The position numbers and the translations under genes were made by a program. Below, piece after piece: positions 1 to 12,300 of a stretch of 31,936 nucleotides of DNA (positions are counted from its first letter, which is position 1; each line of letters begins with the position of its first letter). This DNA comes from Ectocarpus siliculosus (lineage: Eukaryota > Sar > Phaeophyceae > Ectocarpales > Ectocarpaceae): NCBI GenBank assembly GCA_000310025.1, contig FN648619.1, positions 1 to 31,936 on the forward strand. The letters run 5' to 3'. The notes beneath the pieces were generated by a model, which ran no database searches, was not told the DNA's origin, and saw nothing but the letters and a program-made list of their open reading frames with translations.

Positions 1-628
1 CGGCATATATTGCGTTGCCTGCCCGGGGCGCCCCGAACGAATACATGCATAGTTCGAGCTTAGGGTCCGGGGGGGGCTCTTCCGCCTTCCCGCGTCCATC
101 GCCGTCCACCTCACTGCCCCAAAAGGGACGCCGCGGCGTGGGACTGAGAACACGGTTCCGGGGGCCGAACGAGCTCGCGACGGTGGTGAGACGCGAGGCC
201 ATCCTGCTGAGGACACTCATGTCGCCGGGCCGCTCGCCATCGTTGCCGTTGTTAGAGGAGACGGAGCAGGTGCTACGGCGGCCATCGCTACGGCTCTCGT
301 CGCTCTCACGATGAGGAGCGGCCCCTTTTGCCCTCGCGCGGTTCCCGCCCATCGTCTGAAACCGCCTGCTCAGGTTTCTCGCCAGCCCTTGCAGGGGGTT
401 GTGGCCCTCCTCCCTACCGCCCGTGACAGTCTGCCCACAAGCCGCCGCCGCTTTGGGGTTTCCCTTGCCAGGCAACGTCGGCGATGATAATGATGGTGGA
501 GGCCGTGGCGGTGCCTGCGAGCCGTCCCTCTGAAGCCCCGTTATATCCGTCCGCCCGCCTCTGCTACCACCACCAGGGCCATTCTCGCGTGCAGTGTCCT
601 CGGGGTTATTACCATCACGCGGCTGCTG
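1..628 (-). CDS. Exon 17 of the TMEM181-lipase gene: long loop and YSFGAPRAGN strand, cut by window edge
   Basis: A continuous minus-strand frame encodes a Gly/Pro/Ser/Arg-rich stretch of about 190 residues, followed by LELCMYSFGAPRAGNAIYA at bases 1-60. The latter is the conserved strand after the nucleophile elbow in class 3 lipases (vynFGsPRvGN). The acceptor is placed at ccgtagccag before 628, the only nearby site giving phase 0 with a pyrimidine-rich tract. The frame stays open further upstream, so an earlier start or an additional exon between 629 and 2129 is possible. The catalytic Asp and His should lie beyond base 1. Confidence 0.7.
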
Positions 629-3600
629 CTGGCTACGGTGGGGAGACAACCCGCCACCGTCATCAACGTCTGCCGCATGCGCATGAAATTTCCGAGGCGG
701 GCCTGTATCTTGTCGATAGTGAACAGCTGGTGCGATCGAACAGCACGGATGGGAAAAGAAGGAACAGGTCGGACAAAAGGAACGGGGGCGGAGATAGAAG
801 TCGTACGCACGAAAAGTAACAGAAGCGAGAATCCGAAACCCGCTGGGAATGGCGGGACTATCGAATAATACATGCAGACGACACCCCTTGGCGCTTTGAT
901 CTTGGATATGTCGGGAAAACGTTCACCTACACATGTTTCGACCAATGATTGAAGTGCACGCTATAATAATTAAGTGCACCGTCTCACCCTAACCTTTTGC
1001 CGCTGACCCACCACCTCGTCAAGCCCTTTGCAATCGTTGGTATCCCTCACACAGGCGGCCGCTCGCTACTTCGAAGCATGAAAAACATCATGCTTCTTTT
1101 TTTTTGAGACCTACAATCACCACAAACGTGCTGTGACTTCAGGGCTCGCTTCGCAATTCTCAGCAACAAGTTCCAGGGGTCAGGTGCGGATAGCGTGCGC
1201 GAATGGCCATGATGATGCTACTTGACTAGAGTTCGCACTACAACATAGTGGAGGATTGCAGGATTTTCCGATCCGCGCCAGGGTGATCAATCGAGGGAAT
1301 GAAGAAGTCACACCGCAACGTCTACCTCCAAATCGGGAGACCTTTCTGATCGCCAACTTCTCATAGCAACCAAGCTACGTCTAACATTGTTGGCTGCAGT
1401 AGACGTGTAGTCAGGAGATCAGCGCGGACACCTGGATCTACCGTGTGAGCCGGTGGAGGATAGTTCAAGGATGTCTGAGAAATGTCACAAGAATAGTTCC
1501 GAGATCCAAACTAGAGTTTTGGAGAGGTGATCGCGGCGTCCGAGTAAACATTAAGCACCACGAAACGGACCAGGGGCTGTCCTTAAAGCTTATGGATCTG
1601 GAGGGAAATCGAAATAAATTCTGAAGAAAGGACGGTATCCTCTTGGCACGAACACGCGTGAGAAAACTCACCGACAATACTGCCTGCGTGGGTACTAGTG
1701 AATTGAGGTGGCGGGGGCATGAGTCCCTGGAAGGATATCAATACCGCACCGTCGCAATGCCCACCTCGTGTATCAACAACAAGGGTGGCGAAAAGAGTGT
1801 GTCACCGTACCTTACGCGTCCCGCCATCATAGACCCCCCGACAGCAACAAGTGGCCCATGTATAATACCACACACAATGAAAGAAAACTGTGCGTATATC
1901 AACAGTGAGTGCAGGACACCCTCCCATTTCTCCCTGCTGTCTCTTGTCGATAGCTCTGGGCTGCACCACCTTGATGCATGATGTCTGCCTGGGTCCGAGA
2001 ATCGAGATCCTTAATCGTTCGAAGCGCGGAAAACTACTACTTGTACCACGTCTGGTTAGTGTTCGAGGGCCCGAGGATCCCCCCCCCCCCCCCACTACCT
2101 GCTCTTAGACAAGGAACCCAACCACATACCTTGAGGTCCATCGCGCTGTGCGTCGCCAAGGCGCCGCCCATGGAGTGCCCCGTCACGTAGATCTTGATGT
2201 CTGTAGGGTTGTCCTGGCTGAGTATCCAGTCGATTAATGTCTCGCGAACGCAAGCGTGGAGTTCTCCCCGCACACACTGACGTATCGGTGCGCATTTGGA
2301 AACGGGGGCGAACGACGACAAACGATTGTTGCTGTGGGGGACGTGCGCGTCGGATCACCGCAGCCATCGGGAGGACAGCGTGAGAAAGTACGGATCTCAC
2401 GACCACCGGGGAAACCTACCGTCAGGATCCCTCAAGAATACGGTATAGAGGTGAGAATCGTCCGATCGCGGGACCTCCGCAGTGGTAGCGTGGACTGGGC
2501 CAGTACGAGGCTTCACCGTAGTCGGCAAATCCAGTTCGAAACGATTTTGCCCGCAGTACATCGGGACCCTGCCCTGCTCGGGACCAATACTATTGAGGGA
2601 ACCTGACTTCGCATCCCTCTACCCCGAACGTCGACGAAACATGACAGCCCCCAGGTCGGTGCTCCAAGCTCGATGGCTCAACAGCGTTAGTGGCCAGGAC
2701 CTGAACGACGCGTCTTTCGAGAGGATCCTGTCAGAACATCGTCAACGCCCTCCTCCAAACGGAATACACATTGCCCGGTTTGCAATCGTTCAGCTTGGAG
2801 AATTAACCCGGGGTATGTCCATGGCGCGAGCTCATTATGTTCGAGCACCGCGCCTGCACCTCCCGGGGAATCAACTTGTTTACGTGCGGCGAACACTTGA
2901 ACAGACAGTGGTGGGATACGCCAAGGTAATTGAATTTTTTTAATTAGAACTGCACACAGAACGGCCTATCGATTGCCCTCAACCGCAACATTTTGTATTA
3001 GTGCTGTCTTCCACAACCCCCCCTCGAAGTTTAAGCTCCTCACATGAACCACGACAACAAATGGACCAAACAACAAGAGACATCCTGACGGCGGACACTA
3101 CACATTTCAGCCATGGTCGTGTCAAACCATTTTCATGCCAACCATTTACCTCGTAGGCGCTCCAGAAGCCCGTGTGCACCTGTCCCCAAAGGCACTGTTT
3201 CAGGAAGGGGATGCGGTTGATGCCCGTCGCGTCGACGGCCTTGTCCACGGCCTCAACCCCCCGCCTGGCCGCCTCCCTCACCATGTTACACCCCGTATTC
3301 TCGCCTCGCACCAAGTCTTCCTTTGGTCCAACGAATTTAGGACCCGGACCTTCCATCGCGCCCGGTGATCCACCCTGACAGTCGTTTTTTCCGTTGTTGT
3401 ATTCGAAATTAGAAGTAATTTCGTCAAGGAGCATGAAGTAGAAATACAAGGAAGCCCGCACTTGAGAAACCAACACGTTGTGCGCTCAGTGTCGCATTTC
3501 GTTTTGAAGACGGCGAGGGTTGTCTCGACACCAGCCACGAATCGGACCTCCCAAGGTCACGAATTCCACGGGGCGTCAATGTGTGGAACACAGCAGTGCT

Positions 3601-6275
3601 CGAGCACGGGACGGCTACAAAGCCCGAACCGGAAACACAGCGAATGGCGATGCCGACTACAAGCGAGAGCCATTCGCGACGAAATCACCGATTCACGCCT
3701 ATACGTCACATGTATTCAATCTGTTGCAACTGACGCGCTATACTAACTAATCACCGGAACTCCTCGCCAGCTCCCTCCTGCGGAAGGAAGCGAATTCCCT
3801 ACCCCTCCCTCACCATGTTACACGCCGTCTTTCCCCCCGCTCCCCGCCCCCCCCCGTTCCTCGAGCGTGCGGCATCTTCTCCACCTCCGGCCTGTACTGT
3901 CGCCGCATGGTCAAATGATCCCGACTGTCCCCTGTGCGAGCGCGAAGAACTGCCGCGACCACCCTGGGCTTCCCCCGGGCCGCCTACCCCTCCAAGCAGC
4001 TCTACTCCTCCTTCAAAGCTCTCGGTGCACATGGACCTTGTTCCCCCCCCGCTGATGCTACCCCCCCCTTGATCGGCGGCGGCTGCGCCGGCGGCGCTCC
4101 CTCGAGGGAGCCATTCTCCCTCCCCGTCCTCGACGTCGCTCACCAGCGACACGGAGTTGCTACCCATAAGCCGCAGAGGGGCGACATTCCCCACGCTCGC
4201 TATTAACCCTCTGCGCGGGGAGCCTATTGGGCAGGGGGCGGACGGAGAGGGAAACGGAGACGGAGGAGACCTGTTGGCGACTCCCCCTTCTTCGCCGGCA
4301 CCTCCGCCACCTCCGCTAGGCCCAACACCGACACGTTCACGTCCTTCAGAAGCACCAGCACCAGCACCAGCATCAGCAGGGGGGGGTTCGGCGACGTGGG
4401 GCGAAGACAGTAGGGAGGATGGGGGTACACCGCCTATGCCCGCAACGACGGCAGGAGACGGGGCGATTTGTGTTCCTCCCGCGGGTGCTTTGTGTTCTTC
4501 GAAAACGTCGCCGTACCCCTCTTCTGCCTGTCGAAATTTCGAGAAATAAACAAAGAGGAAAAATGATTGACTGTCTCATGCTTCATGTCATCGACATTCC
4601 CGGTTATTCCCCGCGGAGCCGCTGTACATCTCATAAAACGATGTCACCCTGTTGCACGGCTCGCACAGCTCGCTCGTGGCTACTCCACAGGTTTCTCAAC
4701 GTATTGCATCAGACAACCACATTTACCCTGCGCGCAAGCACAACCAACATGTTCAATCGTGCCTCCCCTTTCTCGTATTCGGCCGCTGACACTGCGGCAC
4801 CCCAACGCTACGAGAGAAACGATAGTGGGCGCATCAGTACACCGGGGAAGCGGGCTAGGAGCTGCGAGCTGTCTCTGATGCACGCCGTATCATGATCACA
4901 AAAAAATCACGCGCCCTTATTTTCCGGGGTGCCCCTACTCGGGGCACGAAAGTTGCCGGTGTCCCTCTGTTCCCGGCATGCGATGTCAATGCACGGCCAA
5001 TATGGCCTGAAGAAAAGTCATTCAGGAACGGAACGCTTTCCAGCTCCTCGCCGAAAGACGCGTTGCGGTCGATGTTCACCCGGTGCAATGGGGGTCTAGT
5101 CGGTGAAATCCAGTGAGGCTCTTTGTCCCGAGAGCGCGGGGATGAGACTACTGTTGTTCGTTCATACCACGACGTTCATGATAAGGACTACACCGCCCCC
5201 GCTTTCTGTTCCGGCAGCGTAGGGATCGATCTATGCTGTCTGACTCTCTGGCGGCATGCACGCATGATCATGATTACCGTCCGGCCACACAGCCCGCACC
5301 CCGACCCACCTCTTTTCTCGCAAAGGCTATGTGCGCCACGACGCCGTGCAGCGACTCTGCGGCCTGGACGTCGATATCTTCTTCTGTCACCTTCGTCGCC
5401 TCGTGCTCTCGGCCCGTCGGCATCATACGATCCAAGTTAAACTCCGACTGCAAAAACCTGGGTGGCCCGGGGATATTGGGTGGCATAGGAAGATTGACAA
5501 TAACACTCGGTTTGTGGCCTTCCTTCGTAACCCCGGCTGGTGTGTCCTAAGTACAAAAAGTGAACAATGCATCGATGCCCAGACGAATGCATGGCACACA
5601 AATACGCTGGGTTCTCGCGGGTAGTGGAAGCGCCTCCTTCCGCCGTGGGATATTGGCGAGCACTTGCTGCTGCACCCCGGTCTTTTCGACTTCCACGTTC
5701 AGAAAAAGGTTTGCACGTGGAGATGCACGGCCAACTACATATATTCAACACTGCTCCAACGACACGTGTATGAAACACTGGCACAGAAAACCCTCATCTC
5801 CCGAAACGCTCCTCCCCCCGCTGCAAAGGAGTGCATTTTCGTGATCCGAATCTAGATATCCTTTCACCCAACAACCATGAATAATACGCGGCAGTATCAG
5901 CATACCTTAGGTTGTCCATCCAGTGTTTGGTTCCGACCGATCCGCGAAACGATACTACGAGGCGCTGCATCGACAATTGGAACGAACGGGAAGCGACCGA
6001 GAAAAAAAAAACGCCCGGAAACGGTTGCACGTGGTCATCGGTAAACAGGGGAAGCCACCCGCGAAGCGAAAGACGGGTGGATGAAAAGATATGAGAGCCA
6101 CGCATGTCCGTATTCGATCGTGACTGAAACCACCAAGCCCAGAATTCGGTAGATTCGTCCCAGGATTAGGGAAAGAGGATTGAGTGCTGCCCCTTTCTCG
6201 CGACAGTGTGGAAGACATGCACGCGCGGCAGGATATCGTTTCTGTGCTACCCAGGAGACCTAATTCTCAGAGGAG

Positions 6276-6338
<63 letters not shown>

Positions 6339-9300
6339 AAGTCCGCACGGTAGGAAGGTACCACGAGTGACCGATTTAAGTGGAGCACTACCCGTACCAA
6401 GAATATCATATTTACCCCACAGAAGCTGACCCACAACCAGCACATTTTAACTCCCAAAAAGACAATGCAACGACACACAGAGGGCCTGACTGTCGACCGA
6501 AACTCCGTCAACGAGAGAGAAACTCCACAAACACGAGAGCGCTCCCAACACGAGAAAACATAAGGGGTGCCAAGTGTTTCCAGGAGGAAAACGTTTCTGG
6601 CAAGATTGTCCCTCGCTATAGTGTCAAGATCACAGTAAACACGTACCCCTCTCGGCACGTCCTTGAAAACGAAACAGTGTGTGTCGTGCTCGACGTTGTG
6701 GATGTGCCGCACCAGCTCGAACCCCACCCTCTCTAAACTCAGCGGCTGGAGAAAGTAGTTGTGGGGGTTCTTGAACCCTACCGGGTCGGAGTATGCTTCA
6801 TACGCCAGCTCCAGGAGCCTGACCGAGGCCGTCACCACGTGGGCAGAAGGAGGGCGGTGCCGGGGTGAGGCGCAAGGCAGGCAGGCAGGAAGGGAGGGAG
6901 GGAGGGAGGGACGGGGAGGCGCACTTCAGCGTCGCTTGCCTTGGTCGTTTCACCATTGACCACGCATCTCCTACGTGTCGTACAACCTTTGCATTTAGTA
7001 ATGGGGGCACCTCCGACAACCTTGCTCAGTGCACGCTTTTTCGTATCTTCCGCCAGGGGGGGAGGAGGAGGCGAGGCTACCGAGTGTGTGGGGCGGGGCT
7101 AAATGGCACCAAGTGAAACGATGTGAGGCACGGAAACAGCAGTTAACGAATGCGGAAGAGGGTGCGGTTTGTCGTCGCTGGCAGGGAGATCATGGGTGCG
7201 AGAGTGTGGTGATTCTCATCATGGCAGCCTCCACTCCCGCTCTTCCCCCGTACTACTTTAGTGACAGACAATACCTCTCCTCATGGCTCACCACGCGGCC
7301 GTCTCTACGCAGAACATAGGTTTCTCTTCCTCGTCCTCCTTCCCGACGTCCCCCGGGGATGTTTTCGGGTGTTCCCCGCGGTTCAAGGCTGTGCCCTGGA
7401 AGATGGGATCTTCGTCTCTCGCCTGACCCCCGCGGGCGCGGCCGTGAACTCCCCGCCCCCTGCTCTTCCGCATGGCGATCGGCAGGTGCTCTTCGAAGTA
7501 GACGAAGCGCACCTAGTCTCGAAGACGCCGATAGCCACGATGAGAGATTCCGATTGCACCAACGGGCGGACAAATACAACCGCGACATAGTACGAGGTGC
7601 ATGGCTAGACTTGGAGAAAAGGTTTCGCCTTAAGGGAGACTTGAGAGGACAAAAGACGATTCGTGAACTACTGTTTCGGTCGGTTGGATCCAGGGCAGAG
7701 CCTAAAAAAAACAAATAGATAGGTATACAGCAAAACGACGGGGGACGAAGAATTCCTCTCCCCTCAGCCCAGCTCCTACTCCAATCACACGCAAAAGCCA
7801 GCTTACCGCGATATTCCTGAGGAACTTGGACTCTTTCAATGACGAGGGCAGGAAGAGCACAAACAGCTGCAGGGTGTAAGCACACAAGATCGATACCGTT
7901 GCGAGGTGGTCCTGGCAAGAAGATCCACAGATCGACAACAAAACCAGAGGTGAAGCAAGGTAAAAAACAAGACATGCGCCAGGTGCAGTGACCACTCCCA
8001 AATTATCTTAGACGCTTTCGGTTGGGTCAGCTAGGGCCTTGGCGGGGGCGGCATATTGGACAACAATGTGTCCACAACCGCCCATGATATTGTCACAGCA
8101 CCAGTCCTGACCGTTGGTGCCGCTCACGGATGGTTGTTGTCTGAGGTTGGACAAACGCCTAGACTATACCGGTCACGACGGCCAAAGATACAAATGGAAG
8201 ACCAACCAAACAACCGAAACGTTGCAGCAGACGCACAATCGAGGCATGGGTAAGCGTCGAGACAGGTGAGATTTCATCGCGGTCCCTGCGAACCCCAACC
8301 AGCGGCGTCGACTGAAACTAGAGGAGTAGAGGTCAGAGGGATACAAGAGCAACACTCCACGGACGTTTCCCTGTCAGGGTTTCTCTCCCCTTGCTTACCT
8401 CCACCCCCTTTCGTTCCGCGTAACCCCTTTACCGTACCCGCCAAGCCCTTCCACTGCTTGACTTATGTTGGCGCGAGCTCTTCAACAAACACATGAATAC
8501 AACGTCGAGAGATTTCGCAGAAGCCATCGATGTACACTAGGATGCCGAAAGTATCACACAAGGTGAAGCCGTCATAGGTATAGGTAGGTACCTGTCTGGC
8601 CTTGACCGAGAGCAAGAGTTGAGCGGCGAGGGTTTTTCCACCCACGTCATCGTTGAGGGTGTCGACTAGCCGCCATAGTGCGAACATCACGTACACGACA
8701 CCCAGCAAAATAGCCTGCCAAAATGACAGAACAAACGTTTCACGGGGAAATCCCAACAGAAAAGAATACGTAAGACAACGGCGACAGACATGGTTACGTA
8801 TATTCTCTGCTTGGGCATGACGTTGGATTGGTTGGGTCTTCCGTGCCGTCCCAGGAAAAACTCCCTGATGCGCCGGTGACCAACGATCCCGCTCTGCACC
8901 GCTAATGACATGCAATCACGCTTAGGGGACCAAATATCATGATCCTTTCGGGCACAAACGAGCCGTGGGAAGCCCGCAAAGGAATCAATCCAGACTGTTG
9001 CAGGAGGGAACCTGCTTCAAAACCCAATATACAAATCGCCCATCGATAAAAATGGATCATGTTCTCATGCCAGCAACGGGATGCGGCCTTCCTTCTACCG
9101 CCCATTAAATGGTGCACTTCGTTCTTTGCAAGGAATCAAGCAGACGAAACCATCCCGAGTTTTAAGCGCATGAACATGTACAAGCATGTCAATGGAGAGG
9201 ACAAGAGAAACCGATGCCAGACGAAAAATAATGAACTCATGCCCGAGGGTACAGAGTGCTGACGGCCCCTACGGCATTTTGTGGAACTACTCGTGTAGGG

Positions 9301-12300
9301 GAGCAGCGTGGTTTGGCTACGCAAACCGATGGATGTGAGCAAGCACAACCAGCAGCAGTACCCCATACGAGCATCATTATCAGCACGGCAACAACAATCA
9401 AAACAAGGGAGCACCTGGAGACCGAAGAACCTGTAAGAAAGCTGCCGGAATCGGTTCGGCACGTAGGGGAGCTTCCTCAAGAGGCGGCCCGAGGTGTACA
9501 TGCAGAACAATATCCACACCACCCACACCCTCACCATCAAGATGCGCGCGGCGGCCGCCTGTGATGAATATTTTGATGTCGACGTACCGACGATGCAATA
9601 AGACAGGGCGCAAGATGTTCGTTGCCTTGGCAGCGGGGTGGGTCACGATATTCCTACGTACGTGTATTTTCCCTGCGCCATGTCTCTTCTACTACGTGTA
9701 AGCGGCAAACGCCAGCTGTCTGTCGATACATCCTTCGCTCCATAATTGGAACGACCTTCGCACACGAACCCGCCAGAAACGCCCCCTACAGAAGAATATA
9801 GTACAATAAGTCGTACTTATCAATGTCCGTCGGACAGCGCACAACAAAACAACAGCATGGCGCTTCTCCCCCCTCCCCCCGCCAACAATGCTTTTCGGCA
9901 CATTGTCCACAAGCGTGCTGCTGCTGTTCCACCAATCCGACCCGAGTCACCCACCCATGCGAACATGTGCTGTTGGGATTCAGGCCAGTTGTGCACCGCC
10001 AGCAGCGACCCGCGATCAATCCCGACGACGGTGGGGAAGCTAACGAGGTTCACCAGCAGCATACACGTCAGGGTCAAGACTCCAAACACCACCTGTCAGC
10101 CAAAAACAGCGCGTCAAAGCAAACACAGCACAGAGGCACCAAAATACATACAGCGGGGGTTTGGGTGTGGCGGGGCGTGGTAGCTGTTTTAGGGATTGGC
10201 CCGGCCGTACACTTGGCAAACCACAGAGATCTCTGCAGAGGTGGTCGATCGTTACATCCCGCCACTGGGATATGCAGAGGCACCCACTTTGCACCACTCA
10301 AGCTCTCAGCGTTCCCCAACCGCTCGCCGCATGCGTTCTTTGGGCTGATCTCATCCAGGCGAAACGCAACAGGGAGTGTGCGGCACGACGGTTGTTGAAA
10401 ACGAACGAACGGTGATTAGATATGATACTTGATGTTTCCCGACGGAATACAGGTGCGAAATCTCAAGGTATATGGGATATTCTCGGAGTCGACAATGTAC
10501 GCGGGTGTACACGCCTCAGCGCACGCTCCGTTCACCTTGGGGACATAGAAGCCGAGGAGCCCTCCGCCCACCCAGTCCCTGCTCACCCCGCCGGCGATAC
10601 AGAGACCCACCACCAGAAACATAACCACGGCGACGCTGAAACACATCTCGCTGGCTAGTCCCCATGAAGCAGACTCGGGGAAGGCAAAGTTGCCGACCAC
10701 CTTGATGGGGTTTAGGTAGAATACCACCGACAGACCGAGGGAAGCCAGCCATTTCCGCTCATGCAAGGCGTTCTGTGGACACCGGGGGGGGGGGAGCAGG
10801 CAGGCGATAAAGCAAGGGATCGGTGGTATTCGTGTCATTCTTTGATGCGGAACTGGGGAATGCACGTGGTCTTACCGAGACCATACGTCACCTTTACTGT
10901 TTCTTCTGCAATGCCCCTGTTGTGTATTCAGCTACGGTGGGTATCATAGGCATATTCCGCAGAGCACCCGAAAGTCAGCCGCTCCTGCTCGCTGATCAGG
11001 ACAGGCTTTGGACAAGAAATCTCGGGCGAGGGGGAGACGGCAGCTCACCTAACCCATAACCACGTTCTCATTGAGACGTGCCAAATTGACTGGTGCATGT
11101 CTGAGAAATACGTCTATCTTTGAGCCGCTGTACACGACTTCGATGGCAACTCGCCGGAACCTCCGCCGCGTACAAAAATATGAGCGCACCTTGAACCCTT
11201 TCTCCGAAGTCTTGTAGAAAACAGTCCAGCACCACGCTAGCCACACGGGCACCCAGCACATCAGCACAACTGCGAGAACACTCTTCGCCCACTCCGTCGT
11301 CGCTCCGGTTTCGTACTCAAGGGACCACTTAGCCTCGCTCACCCAGCTGAAAGACTCCTCGGCGCTGCCGCTGCTCCCGCCGGTGCTGCTAGAGCTGGCG
11401 GTGGTGGAAACAAAGCCAACCTGGACGATCCAGGGATGATGGCGAGCGGCGAAAGCACGGAGAGAGAGAGCCTAAATCGGCCGGAAACTAGGGGAAACAT
11501 CGCTTCCGGCGCCATTTCTCCAAACCGGCAACCATGAGACAAAGCTTCGCAATTCAGCAGAGTACACGGTCGTCACTCTGAGCGTGGAGTGTTACCTTGA
11601 ATCCGCCAAATTCCTTCTGTTGAGGACCTGGATGTGTTGGGTACTGATGCTCTGGGAGTAGTGCGAAACATACCTGGACCCGATACTGGCGAACGAGGGC
11701 TTGCCCCCAGATGGTGTCCTGGTTCTGGTAGAAGTTGAACAGGGTGTACCCTCGGTTTTCAGGAAGGCTGCGAACTCGAGCGGAGATGTTCTCCTGGCAG
11801 GCGAAAACAAACGGAGAAATACAGGGAACTTTAGGGGAGGACTCGATCGTCCGCCTAGACGCCGCTTCGGTTCCTGCAGCCGAGGAGCAGCAACGGTGGC
11901 GGTAAGGAGAAGCCCTCACCTATTTCCTTCGAGAAGCTAAAAAAAAAACTGAAAAAGTACGAAAAACGGCTCCGACAGACCGGCGGCGGAACAAGGCGAT
12001 ACAACAGGTGGAGTGCGCAAAAATCTGTTTTACCTGGAACAACACGGGCAGCCAGCCTTCCTCGCAGGTGCCCCATTCTAGGTCCGCCTGGCTACTGCTC
12101 TCGCCTACCGCCGCAGCCACCCCTGCCACGCACGCCTCCAACGCGATGTCCACCGGGGCCGGGTCGGGCAGAGACTCTTGTACCTCGGTGTCGGCAAATG
12201 ATACGTGCAGAGACACGATCCCGAAAAGGTCCGTCATTCCCGAAAACTGGCCGGAGAACACGGCCCCGTACCGCTCCTCAGCATCCGTCAAGGAGGACGA

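Noticed and set aside
6260-6838. Single 192-codon minus-strand open frame with a Leu-Ser repeat
   Set aside because: Only its first part (exon 12) is real. The rest is intron read-through into the GA microsatellite.
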